Positions 1-11,107 are shown, counted from the stretch's first letter. The stretch is DNA of 64,000 nt from Streptomyces sedi (GCF_006335015.1 NZ_VDGT01000001.1:372001-436000), one strand, 5' to 3'. Notes: generated by a model from the sequence alone, not told the origin. Numbers and translations: made by a program.

Positions 1-328
1 GACGAGCGGTGTTCCATGCCCACACCCAACCACCCGCCACTGACAGTCACGACCCTCGCACGCCCTCACGCCCCCCTCACCGGCTGAAACGGTCACCAGT
101 TCGACCCTGCCGAAGAGATTGTGACCAAGAGTGACCACCTCCGAACAACCCCTTCCCTGACCGTCGGACGCGGCCATACCGTGACTCTCGGTCACGAAAG
201 TGTTCCTCCGGTGAAGGAGATGGGCATGTGGTGGAGATGGCGAGCGGGCAGGGTCGCGAAGGCGGCGACAGCCGGGCGAGGGCGTGGCCGGCGGGCCCGG
301 GGAGTGCCGTCGCTTTCCCGGCGCAGCG

Positions 329-370
329 CCAGGGCCCGGCCCCCGTCGGGTGACGGGGGCCGGGCCCTGG
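329..370 (-). terminator. Intrinsic-type terminator hairpin
   Basis: Perfect 19-bp inverted repeat (329-347 with 352-370) around a 4-base loop. It lies 39 bases past the stop of the minus-strand transglycosylase gene and is the natural transcription end for it. There is no clear U-tract, which is common in high-GC actinomycetes. Confidence 0.85.
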
Positions 371-408
371 CGAGGTTCTTCGGCCGCGGGGGGCGTCGGT
401 CGCCTGTG

Positions 409-1155
409 TCAGTAGGCGCTGTCGACGTTGTCCATGGAGCCGTAGCGGTCGGCGGCGTAGTTGGCGGCGGCGGTGATGTTGGCGACGGGGTCGTAGATGT
501 TCTCGCTGGTGCCGTCGACGTGGTACTGGTCGAAGGTGGGGTCGATGACCTGGAGCAGGCCCTTGGAGGGGATGTCCTGTTCGGCGTTGGTGTCCCAGAG
601 GTTGATGGTCAGGGGGTCACCGGCGGACTCCCGCATCAGGTTGCGGTGGATGCCCTCGTAGGTGCCGGGGATGCCTTCCTCGTCCATGATCTCCAGGGCC
701 TCGTTGATCCAGCCCTCGATGTCCTCGTCGGTGGCGGGTTCGGGCTTGGGCTGCTCAGCCTTGTCGATCACGACCAGCGAGCCGTCGTCCCCGTACTCCT
801 CACCCCGGCCGGTGTCGGCGGTGAAGCCGTCCGCACGCCCGTCCGTCACACCCGCCTCAGGCGCCTGGGGCTCCTCGGGCTCCTCGGGGGCCTGGGGCTC
901 CTTGGCCGGGGCGTCGCCCTCCGGGGCCCCGCTGTCCGGGGTGCCACTGTCGGGGGCGAGAGTGCCGGTGGTGGGGGTGTAGGCGGTGGGGGAGGTGGTC
1001 TGCTCGGCGGTGGCGACCACGCCCGCGTGGGTGTCCTCGGCGTGGGCGGTGGCGGCGAAGGGGAGCGTCAGGGCCGTGGCGCCGACGGTCACGAGGCCGG
1101 CGATCACGACCGGACGGGTCATGGTCCGGTGGGTGCCGTGGGTGCTGGCGGTCAT
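409..1155 (-). CDS. Secreted lytic transglycosylase (SLT domain)
   Basis: A 248-aa exported peptidoglycan hydrolase that would cleave the MurNAc-GlcNAc bond outside the cell. The N-terminus has a basic/hydrophobic signal peptide ending near TAHAED (about residues 1-40). A long low-complexity Pro/Glu/Ala linker follows (about 60-130), then a C-terminal lysozyme-like SLT domain. That domain carries the catalytic-Glu segment RESAGDP, then SKGLLQVIDPTF and NITAAANYAADRYGS, all typical of actinobacterial transglycosylases. I chose the ATG at 1155 because a GGAGGC ribosome site lies about 7 bases upstream and the signal peptide begins there; the reading frame stays open further upstream but without coding character. 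A strong terminator follows. The intergenic region to the divergent peptidase was checked for a c-di-AMP riboswitch, often found before such genes, and none was recognised. Confidence 0.88.
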   Translation of the reverse strand: MTASTHGTHRTMTRPVVIAGLVTVGATALTLPFAATAHAEDTHAGVVATAEQTTSPTAYTPTTGTLAPDSGTPDSGAPEGDAPAKEPQAPEEPEEPQAPEAGVTDGRADGFTADTGRGEEYGDDGSLVVIDKAEQPKPEPATDEDIEGWINEALEIMDEEGIPGTYEGIHRNLMRESAGDPLTINLWDTNAEQDIPSKGLLQVIDPTFDQYHVDGTSENIYDPVANITAAANYAADRYGSMDNVDSAY

Positions 1156-1589
1156 GAAGCTGCCTCCAAGCAAGAGGGGGGATGGTGCCGTGCGAGCGCC
1201 GCTTCCGACTGCGCGACGAACCCCAACATGCACGCCGCTCCACCCCCCACGCAAGGCCCTGACCTGCGAAAACACCCCCACCGCGTGGGACTTTCGACCC
1301 CGCCCACACCCCCCGCACCCCACCCCGAAACCACCCCCACCCACCCACGAACACCCCTCGTAGAGGACCAACGACCTGTGCCACCCCTCACACCCCCACA
1401 CCTCCCACCCCCACCGGGAGTGCACGAGCGACCACGAGGCGACACCGGATTCCCACTCCGTGTGACGCTCCGCTCTCACGCGGGAATCGACGTCGGCCCG
1501 CCGGGAAGCCCCGCCGAGGGAAAGGGGATCCTTGACCCGCTCATGCCATCCTCGGGAGTATGGCGCGACCCCCACACAGGAGTTGCGTC

Positions 1590-2897
1590 ATGCAGAGGCT
1601 CTCACGTGGCAGGCGGACCGCCCTCGCCACGACCGTTCTCACCGTCTCGCTGGCCCTCGCGTTCGGCGCGCAGGCCAGCGCCGTCCCGGACGCGGCCGAG
1701 TCCGGGACCACCACCGCGACCTTCCGGCAGTACGAGGTCGGGGACGTCGCCACCACCGACCAGCGCACCGAGCTGGCCCGCACCGGCACCGCGATCGACG
1801 AGGTGCGTGATGCCTCCGTCGTGATCACCGCCGACGAGCGGCAGGCGGACGAGCTGACCGGCCTGGGCTACTCGTTGACCGCGCTCACCGGGCCCGCCCA
1901 GCGAGACGTCAGCGCTGCCGCGCCGGAGGACTACCACACCTACGACGAGGTGGTCGCCGCCGTCGCCGAGGCGGAGGAGGCCCACCCGGACCTGGTGAGC
2001 AGCCAGGTCATCGGCCAGTCCGACGAGGGACGCGACATCATCGCGGTGAAGGTCAGCGCCAACGTCGACACCGACGAGGACGAGCCGGAGGTGCTGTTCA
2101 CCCACAACCAGCACGCCCGCGAGCACCTGACCGCCGAGATGGCGCTCTACACCCTCGGCGAGCTGACCACCCAGTACGGCGGCGACTCCGAGGTCACCGA
2201 GCTTCTCGACAGCCGCGAGGTGTGGCTGATCCCCTCGGTCAACCCGGACGGCAAGGTCTACGACCAGGAGTCCGGCGAGTTCCAGATGTGGCGCAAGAAC
2301 CGCCAGGCCAACGAGGGCTCGTCGTCCATCGGCACCGACCTCAACCGCAACTGGGCCTACGAGTGGGGCTGCTGCGGCGGATCGTCCGACTCCCCCGGCG
2401 GCGAGACCTATCGCGGCTCCGGCCCGGAGTCGGGCACCGAGACCCAGGTCGTCGCCGACTTCGTGCGCGACCGCGTCGTCGACGGCGAGCAGCAGATCAC
2501 GGCGCACATCGACTTCCACACCTACAGCGAGCTGGTGCTGTGGCCGTACGGCTACACCTACGACGAGACCGGCCCCGGCCTGACCGAGGACGACGCCGCC
2601 GCGTTCGAGGCGTTGGGCACGGCGATGGCCGAGACCAACGGCTACACCGCGCAGCAGTCCAGCGACCTCTACATCACCGACGGCGGCATCAACGACTGGG
2701 CCTGGGCGGACCAGGGCATCTTCTCGTTCACCTTCGAGATGTACCCGACGTCCCAGGCCGGCGGCGGGTTCTACCCGCCCGGTGACGTGATCGACCGGGA
2801 GACCAGCCGGAACCGGGAAGCCGTGCTCACGCTGCTCAGCTACGCGGACTGCGCCTACCGGGCCGCCGGCCTGGAGGGCGAGTACTGCGCCTCCTGA
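1590..2897 (+). CDS. Secreted M14 zinc carboxypeptidase
   Basis: A 435-aa metallocarboxypeptidase of the carboxypeptidase A/T type, removing C-terminal residues from extracellular peptides. The signal peptide is about residues 1-32 (cleavage near AQASA). A propeptide-like region follows (about 33-110), then the M14 catalytic domain. Visible zinc ligands are His and Glu in HNQHARE and the distal His in HIDFHTYSE. The substrate-binding region has [10 protein letters not shown], and the catalytic Glu lies in FTFEMYP. The ATG at 1590 is preferred over 1560 because AGGAG sits 7 bases upstream and the signal sequence starts here. It stands alone, divergent from the transglycosylase, and ends in a perfect 15-bp hairpin. 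Confidence 0.92.
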   Translation: MQRLSRGRRTALATTVLTVSLALAFGAQASAVPDAAESGTTTATFRQYEVGDVATTDQRTELARTGTAIDEVRDASVVITADERQADELTGLGYSLTALTGPAQRDVSAAAPEDYHTYDEVVAAVAEAEEAHPDLVSSQVIGQSDEGRDIIAVKVSANVDTDEDEPEVLFTHNQHAREHLTAEMALYTLGELTTQYGGDSEVTELLDSREVWLIPSVNPDGKVYDQESGEFQMWRKNRQANEGSSSIGTDLNRNWAYEWGCCGGSSDSPGGETYRGSGPESGTETQVVADFVRDRVVDGEQQITAHIDFHTYSELVLWPYGYTYDETGPGLTEDDAAAFEALGTAMAETNGYTAQQSSDLYITDGGINDWAWADQGIFSFTFEMYPTSQAGGGFYPPGDVIDRETSRNREAVLTLLSYADCAYRAAGLEGEYCAS

Positions 2898-2928
2898 CCC
2901 GAAAGAGCCCCCACTACTGCGCACCACC

Positions 2929-2964
2929 CCGTGGCCGGCCGCGCGACAACGCGGCCGGCCACGG
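2929..2964 (+). terminator. Terminator of the M14 peptidase gene
   Basis: Perfect 15-bp inverted repeat (2929-2943 with 2950-2964) with a 6-base loop, beginning 32 bases after the stop codon. Confidence 0.85.
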
Positions 2965-5116
<2,152 letters not shown>

Positions 5117-5139
5117 GCGCCCACGGCCCCGAGTTGATC

Positions 5140-5174
5140 GACGGCCCGCCACCCACCCCGGGCGGCGGGCCGTC
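5140..5174 (+). terminator. Terminator of the serine hydrolase gene
   Basis: 11-bp perfect stem (5140-5150 with 5164-5174), 13-base loop, 23 bases after the stop codon. Confidence 0.75.
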
Positions 5175-5284
5175 GTTCCGCCCGCCGCCCCGCCCCCCTT
5201 ACCCATGCGACCGAGAGAGCACCACCGCGGCTCGGCCGACGAACGACGCGCCCCCGCCCCAACCCGCTGACGGCGAGGAGCGAT

Positions 5285-5578
5285 TCATCCGTCGTCGAAT
5301 ACGCTGGCCAGCGCCTCATCGATCTCACGAAACGCGTGCAAGACCTCGTCGAGGCACGTGGCAGCCGCATCGGAGAATTCGGCCATCTTCCCGATTCCGT
5401 ACTCCCACTCGTCCCCGAAGTCATCCATCCGCTGTTCGAGCCGATCCACGCCCATGTCGGAACCGTTCACGTCGGCCATCGCCCGGCAGGGCTGCTCCAA
5501 TAGCTGGGCGATATTGCGAATGTTGTCGCGGTTGGTGCTCAACATCTCATAGTCCAGGTACAAGTCACACGTACTCAT
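5285..5578 (-). CDS. Small WXG100-sized helical protein
   Basis: A 97-aa acidic, Cys-containing helical protein. Its length, the leading LYLDYEML...NRDNIRNIAQLLEQ helix, the turn near the middle and the second helix ending in ALASVF resemble WXG100/ESX-type partners, although a canonical W-x-G is not visible (FGDEWEYG is the nearest). It is the last gene of a minus-strand cluster that starts with a WXG100-type effector, which supports a type VII secretion partner or accessory role; this is inference. ATG at 5578 is chosen, while a TTG at 5587 would add three residues. Confidence 0.6.
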   Translation of the reverse strand: MSTCDLYLDYEMLSTNRDNIRNIAQLLEQPCRAMADVNGSDMGVDRLEQRMDDFGDEWEYGIGKMAEFSDAAATCLDEVLHAFREIDEALASVFDDG

Positions 5579-5633
5579 AGCACTCAACTCAATCTCTTGT
5601 GGGCGACGTTCCCTATTGAACAGAGGGGCGGCA

Positions 5634-6259
5634 TCAGCCTATGGAATCCGCGGACACGAGTGCCTCCTGCTCGGAAAAACAGAGACTCCGCAGCACCCTC
5701 ACCAGCAATGGCATATACCGCTCCCAATGTCCCGCGACCGGAGTGGTGAACGTGAGGACGAGCATCTGGCGATCTGCAACCATGGAGTGCTCTGGAACGG
5801 GGACATACGCCTGCAGCTCCGCGAAAGGCACATCGGAAGGCTGCATGTCACGCATCCGAAGTATCCGAGGACCAGTCACGATAGCTGCCGGCTGGCCACA
5901 AGGTAGTGGATAAACGTTGCCAGACCATTGCGAGCCGCGCGAGGCGACCAGGGACTGCAGCGCGCCCTCAGCAGCCACGCGCGCGTCCGCCCCATAGTCC
6001 AGCCTCTGGACAGCAACCGTGAGAACGGCCAGTGAAAGCTCTTCTTCTAGATACCCAATACCGCTCCCGCGTAGATCACTCCTACCTGTTCCAAGGCAAG
6101 CGAACATCCCCTGATTTCATTGAGGAGCGCTCTTTCTCTTTCGATGTTGCCATCCGAGTATGCGCGAACGTTTTCGGCGGCGAAGGCATAGGCACTCTCC
6201 TTGCTCATCCCGATGGGCAAGCTAGAAAACCACTGCGGTATATCGAAACCGGCAAACAT
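5634..6259 (-). pseudogene. Unrecognised protein gene broken by a single missing base
   Basis: Two overlapping frames make one continuous protein if one base is restored. From ATG 6259 the frame reads MFAGFDIPQWFSS and continues to VIYAGAVLG, then hits TAG at 6047-6049. The neighbouring frame resumes as YLEEELSLAVLTVAVQ and runs to 5634. Adding one T near 6052 would join them (GGT TAT CTA GAA) into about 208 residues. The N-terminal half lies 8 bases after the upstream membrane-protein stop with an AAGG ribosome site, so the two genes are translationally linked. I do not recognise the family. It is soluble-looking and conserved enough in style to have been a real gene. Either a genuine null allele or a sequencing indel. 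Confidence 0.6.
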
Positions 6260-6267
6260 CAGGCCTT

Positions 6268-6834
6268 CTAATCCTCGTAGCTCCAAAATATGCGCTGCGC
6301 TTCGTACTGCTCGATCACGGACAGATGCCGCGCTTCGGCAGCGTCCCGACCTCTTTGCGTCAATGGAGCTGCCGCCAACAGTAGGAAAGCAAAGGCGACA
6401 GTCAACAAAGCAATCGGCCAGAAAGCGACAGCAAAAAATACTGTCATCGCCAAAACCAGCGACTCGGCGAGTGCGAAGCGCAAGCGGGCAGACATCAGAC
6501 TGTGGCGGGTAATCAGAAAGAGCTTGAGCCGATGCTTTCCCGCCTCCTGGGGAGAAATAGCCCCGGGAGGTGCGCTCGGCGGAACGGCTGTTGCCCACCA
6601 GGCGCCGTTCACTCCGTAGTGATAGCGCGTCCAAGCAGCGCGCCTCCGAGATTCCTCGCTGTCATCCCGAGTAAACTGCAACTGGGTCGGACCGTGCCCC
6701 AGACTCGCGCCGTAACCAGTCAGGTCATACCCCATCTCGTACCCCATGGCGACAGCCAGATCGGCATGCGAGTAGAGAGCCACCTCAACTCGTTCCGCCC
6801 CGTTGAAGTCTGGGACATAATCCTTGTTGGCCAT
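6268..6834 (-). CDS. Membrane protein with AWTRYHYG motif (paralog of 16973-17560)
   Basis: A 188-aa protein of unknown function. The first about 95 residues are soluble and contain the block RRRAAWTRYHYGVNGAWW. Two adjacent hydrophobic segments follow (about 120-160), then a cytoplasmic tail ending in YEAQRIFWSYED. The same order, block and tail occur in the 195-aa protein at 16973-17560, so the two are paralogs. The ATG at 6834 is chosen because GGAG lies 8 bases upstream and it matches the paralog length; an upstream extension to 6957 is in frame but unlikely. It lies between the WXG100-type effector and the broken gene at 5634-6259, suggesting an accessory or immunity-like membrane role in that cluster, which is inference. 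Confidence 0.72.
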   Translation of the reverse strand: MANKDYVPDFNGAERVEVALYSHADLAVAMGYEMGYDLTGYGASLGHGPTQLQFTRDDSEESRRRAAWTRYHYGVNGAWWATAVPPSAPPGAISPQEAGKHRLKLFLITRHSLMSARLRFALAESLVLAMTVFFAVAFWPIALLTVAFAFLLLAAAPLTQRGRDAAEARHLSVIEQYEAQRIFWSYED

Positions 6835-6999
6835 CCGCTCGTCTCCGTCCTGATGAAACCTCGGTGGATACGGAGCCCTCATTTCCCACGCATCGCTTAC
6901 CTCCGCATCGTCCAGCTTCCCCCGCTTCCTCGGCAAATCCGCACTACGCAAAACCACAACCGCGATAGCGTTTCCGAGTCGACACGACAGTTCGATCCG

Positions 7000-8183
7000 T
7001 CAGGCGGGCCGCCCCACGACTGGCTGACGCCAAGCGGCGTCAAAGCGACCGAGGAGCTCACTCCCCTGAAACTGCCCCCATTCAATGGGTTCGGGTGGCG
7101 CGAAATTTTCAAGCACTGAATGATCTTCAAGCAACCCAAACACACTGTCTGCGGTACCAATATTCCCCAGGCTCGACATCACCGGAGTTCGGGTCAGCGC
7201 ATGAGCCGCTCGGCCGAACAAACCCAACACTGGTATCACACCAAGAGAATCCTGCACAAAAGACCGGAATGGAACATCGGCCCCACCCAGCGCAGCGGCT
7301 CCGTGAAACGCCAATGCGCCTGCGGCGAATCCGGTGGCGACGGCTGTGAGCCCGGCAGCCGTCGCCATTCCGATCGGACCAGTGGCCAAGAGCGCCAGGG
7401 CACCCACGGCCGCGACGGTGCTGATAAACGACAGCATGTCGCCGACGATGCCGAGAGTCTTGGCATTCTCCACGATCCACTCGCCAACGGCCGAGGCGAT
7501 CTCTCCCACCGCGTCGACGATGCCGGATGCCGCATCCACCAACGCGCTGCCAAGACGAGAGAAGAAGCCCGGCTCGTTCGGGGCCATCGCCATGGCACGG
7601 GCTATCCGCTCGGCGATGGCCCTTGCTCTATATAGCTCTCCCGTAGCCACTCAGCCTGCTGGCGCACTGCGTCCAGCTGTCTCTGCAACTGCGGACGGTT
7701 CTCCAGGAGCTCCAGTCGTTCCTGACGGGCTCGCTCGGCCTCCTCCTCGTCCTGCCCGCCGTCGCGACCGACCAGTTCGTCCCAAGTCGGTGCCGGCGGC
7801 AGCGCATCCAACGAGTCTTGGAACCTCTGCGCCCGATCTTCCAGAGCCATGGCAGCACGCTGCTGCCCGGGCACGAACTCAGCCCACTCCTCAAGGGCTT
7901 GCGCCGCCAGGAGAAACGATTCGTGCGCCTGTTCGACTTTGGGCTTGAAGTCATCATCGAACCGTTCACGGAAGGCTTCTGCGGACTGCCCGCGCCACTG
8001 CCCCCGGCCCCTTCCCCGCAGGAGATCGACGATGTCGCCCAGCGCAGTGGTGGTGCCCCTGACCTGCTCGGCCACATGGTCCATGGCGCCCTGTTTCCCG
8101 GGGCAGGGCACGAACCCCAACGCCCGGTACTGTCCAGCCTGTTCCGCGTCCGGCTCCACCGGTACCGAGGGCCACAATGTCAC
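7000..8183 (-). pseudogene. WXG100-type secreted effector, split by a single missing base
   Basis: Two overlapping minus frames form one effector of about 390 aa. The frame from GTG 8183 has a WXG100-like helical hairpin (GRGQWRGQSAEAFRERF about residues 58-74, then AHESFLLAAQALEEWAEF), the layout used as a type VII secretion signal in actinobacterial polymorphic toxins. It stops at 7602 shortly after EWLRESYIE. The second frame continues with ARAIAERIARAMAMAP, a hydrophobic/glycine-rich region (about SFISTVAAVGALALLATGP) and a C-terminal domain I do not recognise, ending at 7000. Restoring one G at about 7626 (ATA GAG GCA AGG) joins them exactly where this family has a continuous helix. A 49-base gene overlap with a GTG restart at 7650 is the alternative reading. 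Confidence 0.65.
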
Positions 8184-8557
8184 TCGAACCCCCCGAAACC
8201 GCAGCGCTCCGTGAACGAAAAATAAGCCATGTGCCCCCCTACGACTCGCCGGGACGACTCACGGCACTGCCCTTACCGCCGAGCCCCCCGACCACCGGTC
8301 ACGAACGCCCCTCGGCCGAGCCCGATCGAACGCTCCGGGCGCCGGACACGTTTGGTGACACGCGCACAGCAGAGAGGCAGCGCCCAGTATTACCAATGAA
8401 CCACCCGATGTCACCACCGGGTAGGCGCACGATTACTCGCCAATGGTCTACTCCCGGTCGCTCGGACGCCGCTGGGTGAGTGGGCCTACCCCACCTCTAC
8501 CGCTCGGAGCAGGAACGGCGTGATGCTTCCCCCGGCTGGCTGCACACCTAGCGATCA

Positions 8558-8603
8558 CCACCACGGGCGACGGCGGCGGCGCCGCGGCCGTCGCCCGTGG
8601 TGG
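8558..8603. other. Strong isolated hairpin in the effector/MarR intergenic region
   Basis: 17-bp perfect inverted repeat (8558-8574 with 8587-8603) and a 12-base GC-rich loop. It lies between the divergent effector (starts 8183) and the marR gene (starts 8705), with no gene ending next to it, so a simple terminator role is not obvious. The 520-base interval 8184-8704 holds no convincing gene. Confidence 0.55.
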
Positions 8604-8678
8604 CGACGGGCGGCCCGCGCGCGCCTCAACGCCGCCGGTCGGCGGGTGAACGGGGCGCTCCGGCGGGATAGATGAGCT

Positions 8679-8698
8679 GTCAACGATCTCGTTACACT
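8679..8698 (+). promoter_or_regulatory. Likely autoregulated leaderless promoter of the MarR gene
   Basis: A TACACT -10 box at 8693-8698 ends 6 bases before the ATG, so transcription would start at or near the first codon (leaderless; no ribosome site is visible). TGTCAAC at 8679-8685 matches one half of the palindrome repeated at 9222, 11224, 11256 and 11368, consistent with autoregulation. Confidence 0.45.
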
Positions 8699-8704
8699 CC
8701 CCCC

Positions 8705-9172
8705 ATGAACGCAACGCCTCGCTGGCTCACCCCGGAGCAGAAGGCCGCTTGGGACAGTTTCATCCGCATGCAGGAGACACTCATCGGACGGCTCACCCGC
8801 CAACTCCACGTCGACTCCCGCATGTCCGCCTCGGACTTCATCGTGTTGGCCAGCCTCACGGAGAGGGGCGGCGGGCGGATGCGGTTTCTGGATCTGGCCA
8901 AGTCGGTGGAGTGGGAGAAGAGTCGGATGTCCCACCAGGTGGGGCGGATGGCGAAACGGGGACTGGTGGCCAGGGAGGAGTGCCCCGACGACGGGCGCGG
9001 CTGGTTCATCGTGGCCACCCCGGCCGGCTACCGGGCGATCGAGGAGGCCGCGCCCATGCATGTCGCGCACGTCCGCCGGCTGTTCGTCGAGGCCCTCTCC
9101 CCCGAGGAGTTGGACACCCTCGCCCGGATCTCCCAACGCGTCCTTACCCACATGGAGCAGCAGCCCGACTGA
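8705..9172 (+). CDS. MarR-family transcriptional regulator
   Basis: A 155-aa winged-helix regulator. The N-terminal dimerisation helix (WLTPEQKAAWDSFIRMQETLIGRLTRQL) is followed by the DNA-binding region: SDFIVLASLTE, then LAKSVEWEKSRMSHQVGRMAKRGLVAREECPDDGRGWFIVATPAG, with the recognition helix and the wing Asp/Arg typical of MarR. The C-terminal helices complete the dimer interface. ATG 8705 is chosen; no Shine-Dalgarno is visible, but a -10 box six bases upstream fits a leaderless message. It is the first gene of a redox/detoxification block whose promoters carry repeated GTTGACGCGTCAAC-like palindromes. It is therefore the best candidate for the protein binding those sites. The inducing ligand is unknown. 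Confidence 0.9.
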   Translation: MNATPRWLTPEQKAAWDSFIRMQETLIGRLTRQLHVDSRMSASDFIVLASLTERGGGRMRFLDLAKSVEWEKSRMSHQVGRMAKRGLVAREECPDDGRGWFIVATPAGYRAIEEAAPMHVAHVRRLFVEALSPEELDTLARISQRVLTHMEQQPD

Positions 9173-9221
9173 CCTCCCGCCGCCTCGCGCGTCGGTGTCG
9201 TGGCCCCGCGACGCCCAGAAT

Positions 9222-9251
9222 GTTGATGCGTCAACCGGATGGGGCTAGTGT
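9222..9251 (+). promoter_or_regulatory. Promoter with MarR-type operator over the -35 box
   Basis: TTGATG (9223-9228) and TAGTGT (9246-9251) are separated by exactly 17 bases. The palindrome GTTGATGCGTCAAC (9222-9235) covers the -35 box. It drives the GNAT-CDGSH pair starting at 9288. Confidence 0.65.
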
Positions 9252-9287
9252 GGACGGACCCACACCCGCCCGGCCCAGGGAGAAGAC

Positions 9288-9596
9288 ATGACCGTCGAGG
9301 TGAAGGACGCGCCCGCCGCGAAGCGGTACGAGGCCAGGGTCGACGGCGAGGCCGAGGTCGCGGGCTACGCCGCGTACCTGCGCACGACGGAACTGATCGC
9401 GTTCCTCCACACCGAGGTCGCGCCGGAGTACGAGGGGCGCGGCGTCGGCTCCGCGCTGGCCCGGGCCGCGCTGGACGAGGCGCGCGCCGCGGACCTGCGG
9501 GTGCTGGCGACCTGCCCGTTCTTCGCGGCGTGGATCGCCCGCCACCCCGAGTACGAGGACCTGCTGTACCAGTCCCGCAGCAAGGTCAGCGACTGA
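9288..9596 (+). CDS. Small GNAT N-acetyltransferase
   Basis: A 102-aa minimal GCN5-type acetyltransferase of the short YjdJ-like group. The acetyl-CoA loop is visible as HTEVAPEYEGRGVGSALARAAL (about residues 43-64), followed by the C-terminal signature CPFFAAWIARHPEY. The substrate is unknown. The ATG has a GGGAGAAG ribosome site about 6 bases upstream. It is the first gene behind the operator-bearing promoter at 9222-9251 and lies 30 bases before the CDGSH gene, so the two are probably co-transcribed. A second small GNAT of the same group occurs at 13436-13822 in the same putative regulon. Confidence 0.85.
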   Translation: MTVEVKDAPAAKRYEARVDGEAEVAGYAAYLRTTELIAFLHTEVAPEYEGRGVGSALARAALDEARAADLRVLATCPFFAAWIARHPEYEDLLYQSRSKVSD

Positions 9597-9626
9597 GAAG
9601 CCGAACGAGCCGGTAAGGGGGCCGAC

Positions 9627-10037
9627 ATGAGCGGCGGACCCGAGAAGAAGAGCTACGAGGGGCGCGCGATCACGGTCACCTTCGAGGCCGCGCGCTGTCT
9701 GCACGCCGCCGAGTGCGTCGGCGGCCTGCCCGAGGTGTTCGACACCGGCAGGCGCCCGTGGATCGCGCCGGACCGCGCCGACGCCGACCGCCTGGCCGAG
9801 GTCGTGCGGCGCTGCCCCAGGGGCGCGCTGCACTACGAACTCGCCGACGGCGGCAAGGAGATCCCGGAGCGCCCCACGCGGATCACCCGCAGCCCCAACG
9901 GGCAGCTGACCGTGCGCGGCGAGCAGAGCGTGCAGACGGCGGACGGCCCGCGCACCGAGACCAGGGCCGTGCTGTGCGGCTGCGCGCTGAGTCGCCGGCA
10001 GCCGTACTGCGACCACTCGGGGCCCTGCGGGCGGTGA
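9627..10037 (+). CDS. Fer4_19 + CDGSH iron-sulfur protein
   Basis: A 136-aa two-domain iron-sulfur protein. Residues about 10-70 match the divergent single-cluster ferredoxin domain (ARCLHAAECVGGLPEVFD with a later RRCPRGAL Cys). Residues about 105-132 are a CDGSH-type 2Fe-2S domain, with CGCALSRRQPYCDHSG supplying three Cys and one His. Proteins of this layout are thought to carry electrons or sense redox state. The ATG follows a GGTAAGGGGG ribosome site. It is downstream of the GNAT in the same apparent transcript, and a short hairpin follows at 10073. Confidence 0.88.
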   Translation: MSGGPEKKSYEGRAITVTFEAARCLHAAECVGGLPEVFDTGRRPWIAPDRADADRLAEVVRRCPRGALHYELADGGKEIPERPTRITRSPNGQLTVRGEQSVQTADGPRTETRAVLCGCALSRRQPYCDHSGPCGR

Positions 10038-10072
10038 CCGCGGGGCCCCCGGGGGCAACTCCTGCGAGCTGA

Positions 10073-10091
10073 CACGGCGTTCGACGCCGTG
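10073..10091 (+). terminator. Short hairpin after the CDGSH gene
   Basis: 8-bp perfect stem (10073-10080 with 10084-10091) with a TCG loop, 36 bases after the stop codon. Strength is modest. The rest of 10092-10435 shows no gene. Confidence 0.45.
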
Positions 10092-10435
10092 GCCGTTCCC
10101 CAGAAGCCCTACCGGTCCGGTACCGCGGTGCGGAACGCCTCCAGCCCGTCGGACATCCCGAGGCGGTGCCGCGTGCGGTGAGTCCTTCGCGGCGAACGGG
10201 AACAGCTCGCGCGCGGCCGGAGCGCGGTCCCGGTGTCGCGCCGCGCCTGGTCGGCCCGGTCATCGGGACCGGCGCGGCCGACCGCCCAACGGAAGGGCCA
10301 TCACGTTCGGACGACCCCGTCGGTGACGGGCCGCGCCGGCCGTCGTCCGGGAGCACACCGGTCAGCGACGGGCGGCACCCGACGCCGAGGACGGCCGACG
10401 CGGCCTTCACGTCACCTCAACCGAGCTCGGCTCAA

Positions 10436-10462
10436 CTCAGCTCACTCAGCTCACTCAGCTCA
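10436..10462. repeat. Three 9-bp tandem repeats giving three in-frame stops
   Basis: Three perfect copies of CTCAGCTCA. On the minus strand each unit reads TGA GCT GAG in the frame of the hydrolase that ends here, so its stop codon is followed by two more in-frame stops. Confidence 0.8.
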
Positions 10463-11107
10463 GCCGCGGCCACTGGCCAGGAGCTGCGTCTCCCACTCGA
10501 AGGCCACACCCGAGGCGCCGCCGTGCTGCGCCTGGATGCCGATGACGTCCTGCAGGGTCTCCTCCCTGGCCCAGTCGCGCTGCCACTCGGCCATCACGGC
10601 CAGCCAGGTGATCGGCACGATGCCCGCCTGGACCATGCGCCGGACGGCCATGTCGTGGGTCTCGGCGGAGGCACCGCCCGAGGCGTCGGTGACGACGTGG
10701 ACGTCGAAGCCCTCGCCCGCCGCCTGGATGGCCGGCATCGCCACACAGACCTCGGTCCAGAGACCGGCGATGATCAGCTTCTTTCGCCCCGTCGCCTTGA
10801 CGGCGTCCACGACGCGCGGATCCTGCCAGGTGTTGATGAGGGTCCTGTTGATCGGCTTCTGGTCCGGGAACACGTCCTGTATCCCCTTGATGAGGAGGCC
10901 GCCGCGCTCCTCCAGAACGGTCGTCAGAATCGTCGGCACGCCGTACGCCTTGGCGGCCTTGGCCAACGCGACGGAGTTGTTGACCACCATGGTCGGTTCG
11001 TGACTGTTCAAGTTCGCGAACTGGAAGGGCTGGTGATCGATCAGCACGACGACGCTTTCCTCGGGCGTCAGCAGTGCGTCGAGTCCGGCCTTCTTGCCAG
11101 TGCTCAT
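10460..11107 (-). CDS. Isochorismatase-family hydrolase (YcaC-like)
   Basis: A 215-aa cysteine hydrolase of the isochorismatase/nicotinamidase superfamily, closest in style to YcaC. The catalytic triad is visible: Asp in VVLIDHQPF (about 21), Lys in GRKKLIIAG (about 105) and the nucleophilic Cys in LWTEVCVAM (about 117). YcaC proteins are amidase-like enzymes of uncertain substrate. ATG 11107 has an AAGGGG ribosome site; the longer frame from 11236 begins inside an operator and is rejected. It is transcribed divergently from the LLM monooxygenase, from a promoter bracketed by two MarR-type palindromes. Confidence 0.88.
   Translation of the reverse strand: MSTGKKAGLDALLTPEESVVVLIDHQPFQFANLNSHEPTMVVNNSVALAKAAKAYGVPTILTTVLEERGGLLIKGIQDVFPDQKPINRTLINTWQDPRVVDAVKATGRKKLIIAGLWTEVCVAMPAIQAAGEGFDVHVVTDASGGASAETHDMAVRRMVQAGIVPITWLAVMAEWQRDWAREETLQDVIGIQAQHGGASGVAFEWETQLLASGRG

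Noticed and set aside
1156..1560. A c-di-AMP (ydaO-type) riboswitch before the lytic transglycosylase
   Set aside because: Often present before cell-wall hydrolases in actinomycetes, but I could not find the conserved core on the minus strand.
121..1824. A 567-aa plus-strand frame across the transglycosylase gene
   Set aside because: No homology, Gly/Val/Arg-rich, and it crosses both a strong terminator and the divergent promoter region. The minus strand has a clear signal peptide and SLT domain.
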